A DNA stretch of 64,000 nt from Margaritifera margaritifera (GCA_029931535.1 JAQPZY010001675.1:5955501-6019500); one strand, 5' to 3'. Numbered from the stretch's first letter, positions 33,396 through 45,424 are shown. Translations and numbers: made by a program. Notes: a model not told the origin generated them from the letters alone.

Positions 33396-34834
33396 TATGT
33401 GAACACTTTTGGGTTATTTCCCATTTTTTTTTTTATATCAATCTTGTCATTTCAGATTAAACAATGGCGAAGTTATGTGCCAAAGTTGACGCAGACATGC
33501 ATGATATGTTTCACACTGGCACAAAGTGTTCATCGACTTCTAACTGTAGTGTGTGTGTGAGTGGTCAGAGGAAATTTGGTCCATGGTTTTGCAAAACATG
33601 AAGAAAAGTCTCAGGTGACAGAAGGGACATAACCTCCAATTGTAAGAGTTACAGGGAGAGTGTCCACCTTATTTCAGTAGCCCAGTAAGCGAAAGGCCCC
33701 GTTCAGTCCAGGCTGTATAATGCCATTATGGCTGCTGAATTGCCAGTCCAGCTGTCTGGCCAGCCATACTCCACAATCAGTAACTGAGAATTCATCACGT
33801 CAGCAAGCTGTGCAGTATACCAGCCAGCTACACCTTGGTATGCAGAGCTATACGGGGATCCAGTTGGTTGATCAGTCCAGCCAAGAACTGAGCCAACTGC
33901 CCAGCCAATAGGTGGGCCACCCATTCAGTCGATAGTCAAGTCACCCAGCCAACACACTTACCAACATTTCATACTGGCAAGACAAACTATGACCGATGCA
34001 ACCACCCTCTAAAATCCTTACGGCTTATCCTTTTGGGAGATATCACACAGTACACTGGCCCCCAAGATGTTTTATTTTGATGTTGACAGAATGCCCAATG
34101 AAGACAAACCCCACAGTGTGTGCGGGGATAACCTTGACAACATGCCATATGCCAGTCCTAGAATGGAGCATATGGAATACAGTTTTTGAGTGGCCATGGA
34201 GGAAATCTACAGAGTTCTTCTGATTGCCAAGTACCCAGCCCCATCAGCTTGCAAGCCAGGCCTATAAGGTCAAGGATTCAGATGATTTGGAAGATGAAAA
34301 TGAGCAGTCATCCTTCCATCTTCATCCACAGTCAGTGAAGGTTAAGAAATCTCTGACTGCCTGACTGATAAAATACAGGACCCATTCAATTCCAAGGCTT
34401 TCATTTTTGAAAGCCAGCTACCAGTGTTGCTCTCTACACACTGACATTGCACACATTCACTGATGTTCAGCACTGAGCTGTCGTCTTTGGATAGATACGT
34501 TGCGGTGGTCAATATGACCAACCCTCTGTTTTATAAGGTGGACAAATATGTCTTGCATGCCACCTCCAAGTCAGTGTGAAACATGATTGCTTCTTCCTTA
34601 ATGCTAGATTTGGCTTTGCTACAAATTTTTTGACTGGCCAAAAAAGCAGGTAGCGATCATGCGTTGAATCCACAGCCCACATTGCCAAGGTGATTAACAG
34701 GGCCATGCATCACATGATGGCTAATGCCTTGACAGCTTTGGCTCACATGGATCTTGTGAGATGAAACGCCTGCTTATGCTCATCTGCAAAAGTCACATCA
34801 TGCCTTAGCTCTGAAGTAGGCATGCTGGTGCTGT

Positions 34835-35029
34835 TTGGCAGAAAAAATTGAAGAAGTACATAAGCAGGCATCACAAGAACTGCCTCTTCAACTTGCTTTG
34901 CCGCCTGCACCTACTTTCAGGCCAAACCAGTCTCAGCCACAGCAAATAGATGATTGCCGGCAAATGGAAAAGAGGCCAAATAACACTCAAAGGCAACAAT
35001 TCCGTCCTCAATCCAACTGCAGGCAGTAG
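34835..35029 (+). pseudogene. gag-like fragment of DIRS-like copy 2
   Basis: An open frame reads KQASQELPLQLALPPAPTFR, then Gln/Asn-rich sequence (PNQSQPQQIDD, RQQFRPQSNCRQ). It resembles 2180-2290 of copy 1 (QALQELPLQVVLLPTPAFWP). Its position just before the RT-RNase H region and its low-complexity basic/Gln composition fit the C-terminal part of a gag-like protein. No zinc knuckle is visible. Confidence 0.5.
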
Positions 35030-35339
35030 CTGACCCTCAATTCTGGAGGCAGTTTAATAAAGGGGAAAGGAAACAAGGTTTCTCCTTCCCCATGCCTCTT
35101 AACAGCCAATGTTGACTTGCCACCTCAACCGACCACAGACAGCCCTCTTTTGGGCGCCGGACTCTTTTGTTTTTGAACTGCATAAATCGACCTGTTTTCT
35201 GAGAATGAATGGGCAATCCGACTTATTTTGGAGGGTCTTCTGATTTAATTTATTAAAACCCTTCCCCATTTGACTTCCCCACCTATGATGGACTGGCCAT
35301 CTGATCTGAAAGGAGATCTGGTCACTACTGGGCAGGTGG

Positions 35340-36640
35340 GTGGTAGAGATAGTTTGCAAACCAAATTCTCCAGGGTTTTACTCCAGGAGGTTTCTAGCAA
35401 CCAAGGCCAACAGGAATCTCAGACCAGTCATATACCTCAGTTGGCTCAACAAGTACATAGCCGTGCCAAGGTTGAAAATGGAGATGGCAAGATCAGTCAG
35501 ACTTTCAGTAAAACGGGATGAATTTGCAGTCAATTTAGACTTAAACAATGCAATCATTCATATCCCTATACACACATCCTTGTGTAAGTTCCTTTGGTTT
35601 GATTTCCACGAAACCATTTACCAATTTCGCACTCTCCAGCTCAGCCTCAATATCAACCTATGGGCTTTCACAAGATCATCAACTGTGTCATCTCTCTCTT
35701 CCAGTCTCGACAGCATCCTCCAAAAACACATGGTAATTTTTCTTTGGTCTAGGGCAGAAATGATCATTCCCTTTTGACTCAGTTAGGGTTTCTGATTAAT
35801 TGGGACAAGTCAGACCTCACTCCATCCTAGCATTTTGTCCCCCTGGGCATGGAATTTTTTACAAACCTCAATCTTGTTTGCCGCACTCACTTGTGCACAA
35901 CATAGATTATCAAGCTCGCAGTTTCCTAAAGGGAGTGGATCTCACAAGAGAGATTTTGCAACTCCATGGACTACTCAACACAGTGGCGAATTTGATTCTT
36001 CTCTGCCTCCTTTTCATGCGTCCTTTGCAAATGGCCATTCTAGCCCAATGGCACTCCTCCTCCAGTTGACTAGATCAGCAAATCATGATCTCAAACAAAG
36101 TAGTGTCATTCCTGCACCAGTGACACAACAAACAATGGCTCATGGCAGGAATTTCTGTAGAATAATCCCAAATGGAAATTACGATCTGTACGGATGACAG
36201 CTCGTACGGTTGGGTTGGGGAGCCCATCTGTTGCCCAGCTTCAGCACAGCCAGTGGTGAATGGGGGCCAAAAGAGTTACCTCTCCACATCAACATTCTAG
36301 AAGTGAAGACCACAGTAAATGTGTTTCTAGAAGAACCAATTATATAGAATGGTTGTCCTTATTATGATGGACAATTCAGTAGTGGTGGCCTCTCCATAAA
36401 TCGGGGAGGGGGGGAGAAATCACCAGATCTATGCGTACTGGTTTGGGATTTTCTCTGCTGGTGTGTACAGATTAATATAACGGCCCAGATTAGACATATT
36501 CCAGGCAGGCTTAATGTCCTGGCCGATTCATTGTCAAGAAGGGGCCAGACCCTTCATGCAGAGTGGTCTGTCCACCCAACGATCTTTCAGCAGATTAGTG
36601 CACTTTGGGGCTGCCTGATGATAGATCTGTTTGCAACGTG
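35340..36640 (+). pseudogene. reverse transcriptase and RNase H remains of DIRS-like copy 2
   Basis: From 35340: VEIVCKPNSPGFYSRRFL, then LSWLNKYIAVPRLKMEMARS, then DEFAVNLDLNNAIIHIPIHT and FRTLQLSLNINLWAFT, the fingers and palm of a reverse transcriptase. The YLDD box is changed to SLDS before ILQKHMV. In later frames near 36185-36290 comes RNase H-like sequence (DDSSYGWVGEPI, LHINILEVKT), and at 36485-36560 IRHIPGRLNVLADSLSRRGQ, a strong RNase H/connection motif of DIRS and related elements. Then follows LFATWWNHKLPTF (about 36620-36660). Several frame changes confirm that it is inactive. Confidence 0.8.
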
Positions 36641-37079
36641 GTGGAATCACAAACTGCCCACCTTCATCTCACCAGTCCCAGATACAGAGGCATGAGCTTT
36701 GGCTGTACTCTCAGTGAAGTGGGAGGGGTTTTGGGGCTACACCTGCCCTGGCCCAACTGGTCTTGGTACCAAAAATAATTCAAAAAGTGAGGGGCCACAA
36801 ATACAAAGTTATTCTCATAGCCCCTCTCAGGTGAGACAAGTCCTGGGTGAACGATCTGCTTGATCTAGTGATAGACGTTCCCAGCCATGTTCACAGGTGT
36901 TTCATCCATTTCCAGATACGCTATGCCTCCACACCTAGCTATTGTCAGGAGAGTCTTGCAAAGAAAAGAATTTAAGCCTTCTGTCATGGAGAGAATCTCA
37001 TGAGCAAGAAGGCCCTCCACTTGGAAGGTGTACGAGGGGAAGTTTTTAATTTAATAACCCAAAATCACTAACCCTGTTT

Positions 37080-37480
37080 CCCTAATGTAGGAATTTATCA
37101 GTTGGAACCCTTAGCAAGCACCTCCTTGAAGCTGCTATCATACAAAATGTGTTTCTTGATAGCTCTAGCTTCAGCATGCAGGGTCAGTGAGTTGCATACC
37201 CTTTTGGTGGACTCGAACTATCAACAGTTCAGATCAGATGGTTCCGTGGTCCTGATGATGCAACCAGGCTTCATAGTGAAGAACAGGCTGCCATCAGTGG
37301 GCAGTCAAAGAGTGGTCATCTGTCCCTTCTCCTCCATTGATGAATCTGGGAAAGCGCATGGAAAAGTGCTGGGGGTCCCAGCAATGCTTCTTCCTTCCAG
37401 TCAAGCCGGGGAAAGAAGATACAACCACCCAAGCCCAGGCATCATGATGGCAGGAAGTCTGATTATTACACATGGTTGAC
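37080..37480 (+). pseudogene. tyrosine recombinase fragment of DIRS-like copy 2
   Basis: An open frame reads LKLLSYKMCFLIALASACRV and SELHTLLVDSNYQQF, which matches the start of the catalytic domain of DIRS-type tyrosine recombinases (LKTVFLLALASAKRVSEL-like; the second Arg is kept in ACRVSEL). The downstream H-x-x-R and Tyr are not visible. This identifies the element as DIRS/tyrosine-recombinase type rather than LTR type. Confidence 0.75.
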
Positions 37481-37545
37481 TCTGCCAAGCAGGTATCAGG
37501 TCTTTTGTAAACAATAACGCATGGCAAGAGTAATGGCCCCTGTAA

Positions 37546-39361
37546 GCAGCTCATTTAATTGACATTACATCATAGTAATCAAATTTATTATAAACTAAAG
37601 CCATCAAAATCAACTTTCCTGACCAGGATGGGATTTTGATACACATGCTTGTCTGAAGCTAAAATTTGGTTGTCGTATGCAATGGATTTTTCTGACCCTG
37701 ATACCATTTTTATTTATGTCCTTTATTTGAAAGTTCATTGTCATACCTTGTTTATAATTGAATCTATAGTAGTTTTGCAAATTTTTTAGTTTTGTCAGTT
37801 CTTTAACAAGTTGCAATGATATGAAAGAGGTGCTAAGTTGTCTTTACCAATAGATCAGGGTTCATCGGTTTTTTAAATCTGAGGTTTGTAACAACCTTAA
37901 ATTCCACAGAAGTAGATTATCCATGAATAAGAGACGATTCACAGCATTTTTATTTTTTGTCATAAAATTTTGATTTGTAAATAGTTCTAAAATGAATACA
38001 CAATTATATTAACTGGTGTATTTTGAATCTACATTTTACTTCCATCTCTAATCTCACAAAACTTAGATATTGACTTGTCAGAGGAGTGTTACATGTCGTA
38101 GGATAAAAAGGTCAGTTATCTTTAGTGTTATGCCAAATTAATTATCACATCTGCATCATGCTACAAACCACTATACACTTATTTTTGTTGAGCCCACATC
38201 AGTGGGAAATGAGACATAGCATTCAATTGTTAAGGTTTTTCATTAACGTACATGTCTTAAACTCTTAATAGATTTTCATAATGCATGAATAATTATAAAG
38301 CAGAGATAATTCATTCTGCAACACACTTGCTTATCCCCCATTGATTTTGGGGTCAAGGTCACATTCATAGAATATCAATGTTAAAGTTTTGGTTAAAGTT
38401 TTTTCATTAGCTTATATTTCCTAAACCCCATGATGGATTTTTTCATACTTTGAATGAATCATTATGAAGCTAAGACATCATTCTGTGACATGCACGCTCA
38501 ACCTTTTGACCTTGTTATCAAGGTTACATGTTTTAAAGCAATGCTTTGATCATTGGCTGGACATGCAGGCCCTGGCCTTCTTGTTTAAAAATAGTAGTGC
38601 TTTTCTCATATAATGAATGTTTCTGAGAATTTTATTTACCATATTTTGCACTTAGTTATAAATTATGTATGATAGTTTCCATTACCTAAGTGCACTTGAT
38701 TTGCATGTTCAGGTTTGATGCTACCAATAGTCTCATTAATATTTAATTAATCTAACTAGAGAGTTTGTAAAACACAATGCCCTAGCTCCCCTGCTTTGTC
38801 CCACCCACCATCAGAATCTGTGTCTGTAGGGTCAGATATTGGGACCAACTTTAGCTTCATATGGTAATGGTGACAGATTAGGGATGTTGATACTTGTTAT
38901 GTTATGACTCATGGGCTAAGTCCCTTGGGCTAGGGAAAGACCCCTCGGAGGCCAAGTCCCTTGGGGTAATTAAATACATAATGGCATAACACAGGGATCC
39001 AAATCTGACATGTTGACACTGGGGTCATTAATCACACATGCCAACTTTCAGAGATGTGGGACAAACAACTATGGATTTTAAAAAAAAATATTTTAAATCA
39101 TTTCTAATGCCCTAGTCCCACTCCCAGGGACAAGGACAAAATTCCTGAAATGTTGGCACATTCTACACCCATAGGACTATTATTGACCCAAGTTTCATGT
39201 GTCTAGCTTTAGTGTAGGAGGAGTTAAATGACATTACAGTCATGCACACCTGTGCACTTACATATACAATGTACTGTATCACACTATCCCATTGCTTCTT
39301 TGGAAGGGTGAATATAATCAGTGCACACTGTGAGCTGTATTTTCACCCTAATTTTGTTCAG
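37546..39361. other. end of the 12.3-kb intron, little recognisable
   Basis: No gene or clear repeat is supported. Some stretches near 38200-38560 resemble the GGTCAAGGTCAC-type dispersed repeats. Confidence 0.4.
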
Positions 39362-39581
39362 ATTTCACAAAGGCCTAGACTGTGTGGAACCCATAGTCAC
39401 ATCTAATCCAGACAAGACAAATCAAACCAGCAGAACAGAGTCCAATGTCTTCAAGTGTTTGAGCTGTGATTACCTGTTTGGGAATCTCTCTGACCTGAAA
39501 CGTCACCTTAAGATCCGACATCACATTCAGGTGCAGGACATCAAGCAGCTAGAGACAATCCCCTTGCTCTCAGAAGTTCAG
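39362..39581 (+). CDS. C2H2 zinc-finger protein, ninth visible exon (end of finger 10, finger 11)
   Basis: The exon follows CTAATTTTGTTCAG and ends at GTAAAT. FHKGLDC completes finger 10 with its last His. Then comes a Ser/Thr-rich spacer (EPIVTSNPDKTNQTSRTESN) and finger 11 (FKCLSCDYLFGNLSDLKRHL, then KIRHH). The exon ends with IQVQDIKQLETIPLLSEVQ on a codon boundary, matching the exon at 45103. This is the last finger, and the rest of the protein is finger-free. The 12.3 kb intron before it separates the two halves of one finger. Confidence 0.92.
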
Positions 39582-40379
39582 GTAAATACAAGTGAAGTGT
39601 TTTCTTATGAGCCTGCCATAAGGTGGAGCATATTATGTTATGATGTCCGTCTGTACCGATTTTGTTTCAGCTCAATAACTCAAGTTCTCAACCATGTCAC
39701 ATAGCAAACTTTGTATGGTTTGCACTTGGGGTTAGGAAAAAGCCTATTAATTTGGGGGTCAAAAGGTCAGAGGTCAAGGTTACAATGACTGAAAGAAGAA
39801 AAATGGTTTCCTCACAATAACATTAGTTCTCCATGACAGACCTGGACTAAACTTTGAAGATAGCTTGCACTTGGGGTACAGATGAAGTCAATAGATATTT
39901 GGGTCAAAAGGTCAAAGGTCAAGTTGACTGACTGAAGGTAAGAAAATACCGGTAGTTTCTGCACAAAAATTTCAAATCTGGAACACATACTTTCACCAAA
40001 GTTTGTAGATCACTTACACATTGGGTAAGAAAGAAACCTATTGGTTTGGAGGTCAAAGTTCAAGGCCACTGTGACTGACAAAAGAAAATGTTTTTTGCAT
40101 AATAACTTGAATTCTAGATCATGTACCTGGACCAAAGGTTGTGGAGGGCTTGTATTTAAGATATGAAAGAGGCCTATTGAATTTCAAAAGGTCAAAGGTC
40201 ATTGTGACTCAAAGAAACATGGATTTTGCAGAATTACTTTTTCTAGAGCAAGTTACTTGTCCAGAGTTTGAGCTTCCATATTATCGAGTGCTGGGCAACA
40301 TCTGTACCATAATTGTGGGATGTCATATGATTCAAATATGGCTGCATCCAATAAAACAGTTATGAGAGGTAGAGTTTAT

Positions 40380-40444
40380 CTGCGAGAGGGAGAGAGAGAG
40401 GGACTCAGCGATACACACAACATACAGACTGAGAGAGAGAGATA
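40380..40444. repeat. (GA)-rich low-complexity stretch
   Basis: GAGAGGGAGAGAGAGAGGGA and GAGAGAGAGA runs. Confidence 0.85.
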
Positions 40445-40799
40445 GCTTCTTTGAAATAAAATCATGAAGCGTCCTTATCTGTATGAGAAATGAAACCTTG
40501 AAAAATCCCAAATCGTTATTATTTTTACTTTAATCACAAAATGGTAAAACTAGTAAAATTTAAACAATTGAATAAATTTGTATATGCCTGCCATAAACTT
40601 ATGACATCCATCTGTCCGTCCATCCATCCGTTCCATATTTTGTTTCCACACAATAATGCCAATTTTCCACCATTACCAAATGTTGTAAATAACATGCATT
40701 TTGGGTAAGGAAGAAGCCTGTCAATTTCAGGGTTATGATATTATTTGTTTTGTTGGTTTTTAATGGTACTTTTGGCTCTTTATTTGACCATATCATATG

Positions 40800-40927
40800 G
40801 AGGAAATGGAAAGTAAGTGCCTTTCCCAAGTTCACACTAAGGCAGCCGACCCGGACTGTTCTTGGCAGCTATCAAACCTGCAACTCTTGGATTACGAGTG
40901 CAATGCTGTACCAACTGAGCTACCATG
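40800..40927 (-). mobile_element. tRNA-derived SINE fragment
   Basis: The minus strand reads GGTAGCTCAGTTGGTACAGC (A-box region), CACTCGTAATCC (anticodon-loop-like, CGT) and GAGTTGCAGGTTTGATAGC (B-box region), ending in a tRNA-unrelated body. It is inserted in the repeat region 39611-41940. The tRNA part is mutated in the acceptor stem region, so it is a SINE head and not a functional tRNA. Confidence 0.75.
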
Positions 40928-42390
40928 TGTCAGTCAAAGGTCAAGGTCACTGTGACTGAAAAAGGAAGAAAATGGTTTCTACACAATAGCTTTAGTTCTA
41001 CATCACAGATCTAGACTGTGAATGGCTTGCAACTGGAGTTAAGTAGAAGCCTATTGATATTGGTGTCTGAGGTCAAGGTCACTGGCTAAAAAATGGCTTC
41101 TGTACAGAAATTTTCTTTTTTGGGTAAGAAAGAAGCATATTAATTTTGAGGTCAGAAGGTTAAAGGTGAACGAAAGTGAAGGTATGAAATTTATTTCCTA
41201 TTCTAGTTGGCAAGATTGATAAAAGAACAGTTTTTTAATTAAAAAAATTACCAAACTTCTAAATAGCTTGCATCTTAAATAAGGAAGAAGCCTATCAATT
41301 TACAGGTACAAAGGTCAACGGTCAAGGTCTCTGTGACTTAATGAAGAAAAATGGTTTCAGCACAATTACTTTATTTCTACATCACAGACCTGGATTAAAT
41401 TTTGTGGATGGCATGCACTTGGAGTAAGGTTGAAGCCTTTTGATATTGGGGTCAGATGGTCAAGGGCACTGTGGCTGATAAATGATAAATGGCTTCTGCA
41501 CAAAAATTTCAGTTCTCAACTATATACCTTCACCAAAGTTTGTAGATGGCTTGCACTTTAGGTAAGAAAGAAACTGATTGATTTTGGGGTCCAGAGGTCA
41601 TTGATCAAAAATAAAAATGGCTTTTAACTTCAGTTCTAGAACATGTACCTTGATCAAAACTTTGTGAAGCATTTACGGTTAAGGGATGGAAGAGGCCTAT
41701 TGATTTTTGGGGTCAAAAGGTCAATGGTCAGGTAATTGTGACTCAAAGAAAAATGGGTTTTGCAGAATAACTTGTTTTAGAGTAAGTTTTTTCACCAAAC
41801 TTTGTGGATGGCTTGTACTTAGGGTAAAAAAGAAACCTATAGATTTGGAGATCTACAGGTAAATTCTCACAGTCATGGTAAATCTAATAAGAAAATAATC
41901 ATCCTGCAGATTAAGTTTAGTTCAGGACCACATGTCTTATACTACAAGTCAAGGTCATTGAGACCAGTGGTCAATAATCTCCAGAGTCAACTTTGCCCTA
42001 TTCATGCTACAAAGTTTCCAATAACTCAGAATGTGGATTGTAATCATTTTTATCTCCAAATAGTTTTTTCTAATCAATTTGGCTTAATCAGTAAATATGA
42101 ATGACATATATTGTACCAGGTAAATGTCTTACTTGATAAGGGTAAATATTATATCATGATGGCAACTCCTTATCACCACTACCCCTTTCAATTCAGGGAA
42201 GATCTCACTTGTATATTGAAAGCTCTAACCTTATTTCCCTTAAATACTTTGATCTCTTGTGTTACAATCCTCCTCTGGGGTTATATTGTGTTCCCCTATG
42301 ATTGCTGTGTTAAAATTGAGGTTATAACGTCATCATATATAGTTCCTTGAAAAGCTTGCATCTGATTGTCTTACTACTTGCATAATTTAA

Positions 42391-43885
42391 CCCTTTCCAT
42401 ACTGAAGCCCAATCAGACAGGCAGTCATGTGGAACTGGAAATATTTTCAGTCAGTAGTGTAGCAGCATGAGAGAATGCAGTGATGTTGGTCAATCTGGCT
42501 TTACTGGACAATTTTTTCAAATAATTTTTCAATGTTGTATACCGTTTTAAAAAGCATTCTTTAAGGTCGTATATTTTTTCACTAAAAATTTTCAGACATA
42601 AAAACTTCAGTTGAAAGTAAAGTTTGTAAGCAAAAAAACATGCTTTACATTTTTTTTATAACTTACTTTCAATGCAATTTTCCTATCTGCAATATTCATT
42701 TTACCTATATCTAAGTGTCTGAAATGTGGAGAATTTTATGCCATTTAAGAAGATGACAAAATAATAAAAATCTATCAAGAATGTAAAAAGTTATTACAAT
42801 TTCATTAAATTTACTTGCATGAAAATTGGAGAACAAACAGAATAATCCTTACTGGTAAGTCGACAAAGCTTTTCATTTTGGTTCTGTGTTCTTTATTCCA
42901 CAATAAATTCTAATGTAATCAGAGTTCTCTTGGGTTTATTTTGGTCTATTTCCAGGAATGCAGTAAAATTTCATAATATTATGCACACACCCAACAGCGG
43001 TATGTGTGCGAACTTTAGGAGAAGTGAAGTTCTCAGAATGTCCAGTTAGCTTGAAAAGCATCCATGTCTTCATCCTCATCAAAAATACCAATGAACTATT
43101 TATCATCTGCTCTGTTCATTCGATGCAAACAATCCCCACTGCCTACAATATCAATTTCCCCCACAAAATTGTCTATATTTTCATCAAAATTTGCATCTAT
43201 ATCCCTGCCACTTCAGTACTGTCCACCATTTTAAAATTCAGTTTTGAAATCAAATTTTCTACTAACCAGTTTTCATCATTTCTGTTAATTTCATTGAAGT
43301 CAAACTCACAATCTGCACTGCCTAAAACATCAATTTTTCCCACAAAATTTTCTATATTTTCATCAAAATCGGCATCCACATCACTGCCTTAACTTGCTGC
43401 TTCGGCACTGTCCGCCATGTTGATCTCCACACATTAAAACTCGTGTTTGAAATAAAATTTCAAATAACCAGTTATCATCAGCTCCGTTCATTTTGAAGAA
43501 GTAAAGATAACAATCCCCACTGCCTAGAATGTCAGTTTTCCACATGAAATGGTCTTTATTTTCAACTAATTCAGCAAGAACATAACTGTCTTCACTTCCC
43601 TCTTCAGTATATGACCGCCATTTTTTATCTCCGCACATTAAAACTCTATTATGAAATCTAATTTTTACCAGTTTTGGGGTCTTTTAAACACTCTGTTAAT
43701 GATTTGTGTACCTTCTACCTTTATTTCCTTCTTTTCAAAAGAGTACACGTAAATTGATGACGTATTATACAGTTAAAAACACACTTCTGTTAAGTGGTTG
43801 ACAGAATGTAGTAAACATACGACCGAAGTCGTATCCCGCTGGCAAAGGTTAAGTACGACTGGAGTCGTATCCTGCTGCAAAAGGG
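42391..43885 (-). mobile_element. piggyBac-like non-autonomous element
   Basis: The element is flanked by TTAA on both sides (42387-42390 and 43886-43889) and has termini CCCTTTCCATAC and GCAGCAAAAGGG-type (right end GCTGCAAAAGGG), as in piggyBac elements. On the minus strand, acidic sequences such as DADFDENIENFVGKIDVLGS resemble the acidic N-terminal region of piggyBac transposases. The same protein segment appears three times in tandem, and no catalytic domain is present. A subterminal ACGACCGAAGTCGT / ACGACTGGAGTCGT pair lies near the right end. Confidence 0.8.
43090..43640 (-). pseudogene. three tandem copies of a piggyBac transposase N-terminal segment
   Basis: On the minus strand, three related blocks are read: VENKDHFMWKTDILGSGDCY (about 43590-43500), DENIENFVGKIDVLGSADCE (about 43375-43300) and DENIDNFVGEIDIVGSGDCL (about 43190-43130). 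Each ends with a polar stretch including NRADD or NGADDNW. Spacing is about 180-230 bp. The blocks differ in detail and contain stops between them. No host protein is implied. The segment is likely the acidic N-terminus duplicated during decay or amplification of the element. Confidence 0.6.
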
Positions 43886-44065
43886 TTAATCCTGTTGGCA
43901 GTTGTATCATACTTATCACTTTTCCGAAACATGTGGGTGTTATTCTTAGCAAATACAGTAAATGAACTAAAATTAACATTTGAAAACTTGTCCTGCAGAA
44001 TTTATCTCTTGTCCATGGATTTGAGTGAAAGAGAAAATACATGTACTGAGTTACTATTGTGAGTT

Positions 44066-44240
44066 ACCCTATATACTCCGAGTCCAGCAACAAACTGCAC
44101 AGATCCATATCTGCCATCACACAATGTGCCAGCAGATCTGGGTATATTCAGTTTGATAGGAGTAATTAGTAGAGCAAGCAACATAGACCCTAATCTGTCA
44201 GCAATATTATAAGTTAAAGCAGTATTATCAGATGGGGTCT
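44066..44240 (-). mobile_element. double-palindrome MITE, copy C (degenerate)
   Basis: Begins TACCCTATATACTC; contains AAACTGCACAGATCC...GATCTGGGTATATTCAGTTT, then AGTAATTAGTAGA (the spacer in reverse) and CAACATAGACCCTAATCTG. Both palindromes are badly mismatched. The core is in the reverse order relative to copy G. Confidence 0.65.
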
Positions 44241-45102
44241 ACTCTTATCAGAAACACTGATAGTGCTGTACATTTATTTGACTGTACAGTGAAACCCCTC
44301 AAAACTGCAAACTCTTGGGACCAAATTTAAATTTCAGTTTTGAGAGATTTCAGTTTACCAAGGGTTTTACAGATGTGAAAAAGTATGTCTTTTCATAAGC
44401 ATTTATGTGACTTGAGGGAGAGAGAGAGAGAGAATGTAATTATGAGAGAATGTGTGTGATGTAATTATGAGAGAATGTGTGTGTGTGTAAGAATGCACAA
44501 ATTAAGAAAGATGTTTGTTGTTTTTTTAACATTTAATGAAAACTTAGCTGAACAACATACATTGCTTCAGAAAATCACATCTGGTTACATGAATAAATAC
44601 AGTTGTTCCACACAGAAATACAATCCTTATCTCAAGAAACATTTAAGAAATTATATACTTTTATAACTTTACCAAAAGTCTATTAGAATTATGAATGATA
44701 TTCCATAATGTTTAAATACTCTGTATTTCATAATGTTCCTACGCCAAATAAACAGTTGAAATTTTAATATGCAACGGCTGTATGACCCAAACTTTGTTTC
44801 AAGTGTTTGGCTGTGTCATGTTTTCCATGGTCGTAGACCAGGGAAAGTACTTCGTCAGGACTTAGTGACTCATTCAAGTGATGTCTGGTATTCAAGTGAT
44901 CGATGTTTGGTTTTCAAAATTTTGCTGTATAATGGTTTTGATGGTTTTGAGTTGATTTTGAGCTTGAGAGTTGTTTTTAACATGGTGAAAACAAACTGCT
45001 ACTCATTGTTTATGCAAAACTGATTATACTGAAAATTTAAAATCTGACTTTCAGATAGAATTCATATATTAATAATATTATGTGCTTCTTTTTTTTGCAT
45101 AG

Positions 45103-45205
45103 GTGCTACATTATAATGAAGAGGTCCCATTGCAAATTGCACATGAGCCAGGAGTCACTGAAGCAACATCAGGGGACAATACTATGGCCATTGAGGAAAA
45201 TACAG
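45103..45205 (+). CDS. C2H2 zinc-finger protein, tenth visible exon
   Basis: The exon follows TTTTTTTTGCATAG and ends at GTAAAC (45206). It reads VLHYNEEVPLQIAHEPGVTE, then ATSGDNTMAIEENTG across the junction. It has no finger and belongs to the acidic C-terminal region. It carries one base to the exon at 48115. The end of the exon and its donor are duplicated 42 bp downstream, so an alternative donor at 45248 would add 14 codons (KQLPYILASKENTG) without a stop. Confidence 0.8.
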
Positions 45206-45272
45206 GTAAACAACTACCATATATACTCGCTTCTAAGGAAAATACAGGTAAACAACTACCATATATACACAC
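45195..45272 (+). repeat. 42-bp tandem duplication containing an exon end and splice donor
   Basis: GGAAAATACAGGTAAACAAC plus TACCATATATA occurs at 45195 and again at 45237. The first copy is the end of the exon and its donor; the second lies in the intron. The repeated segment includes the first bases of a double-palindrome MITE terminus. Confidence 0.95.
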
Positions 45273-45356
45273 TTATATGTGTAGTCCAATTGCAAACAAC
45301 ATAGACCCTGATCTGCCATTGCATAATGCACCAGTAGATCAGGTTCTGTACATGGT
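45217..45356 (+). mobile_element. double-palindrome MITE, copy D (one palindrome left)
   Basis: The terminus TACCATATATACTCGC starts 11 bp after the splice donor at 45206. The CAAACAACATAGACCC-type palindrome follows at about 45294-45356, and the second palindrome and right terminus are absent. The insertion is at the edge of a coding exon. Confidence 0.7.
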
Positions 45357-45424
45357 ATTGATCCCTTTAAGTCTGTCTTATGTGTCTATATGGAATCATC
45401 AGTATTCTTCTGTCCATGTCTAAG

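Larger units (their letters stand above)
33960..37545 (+). mobile_element. DIRS-like retroelement, copy 2 (decayed but in order)
   Basis: This copy retains gag-like sequence (to about 35030), reverse transcriptase, RNase H and tyrosine recombinase in the order expected of DIRS-type elements. The boundaries are approximate because I could not identify its split or inverted terminal repeats. Frameshifts and stops are frequent. It lies in the 12.3 kb intron between the exons ending at 27016 and starting at 39362, on the same strand as the host gene. Confidence 0.75.
39611..41940 (+). repeat. decayed repeat of about 160-180 bp units
   Basis: Starts with TGCCATAAGGTGGAGCATAT and TTATGATGTCCGTCTGT; the same start occurs in reverse at 55571-55615. 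Modules with GGTCAAAGGTCAAGGT, AAGAAAAATGGTTTC, TTCTACATCACAGA and AAACTTTGTGGATGGCTTGC recur about a dozen times. A further start-like block with CCATCCATCC occurs at 40587-40632. Not coding. Confidence 0.75.

Noticed and set aside
33703..33924. Open frames on both strands before DIRS-like copy 2
   Set aside because: No domain and overlapping complementary frames; at most untranslated or gag-like remains of the element.
40860..40927. Possible tRNA gene on the minus strand
   Set aside because: A and B box regions are recognisable, but the stems are disrupted and the sequence continues into a SINE-like body.
43006..43392. 128-residue plus-strand open frame
   Set aside because: It is the antisense shadow of the acidic piggyBac-like blocks on the minus strand.
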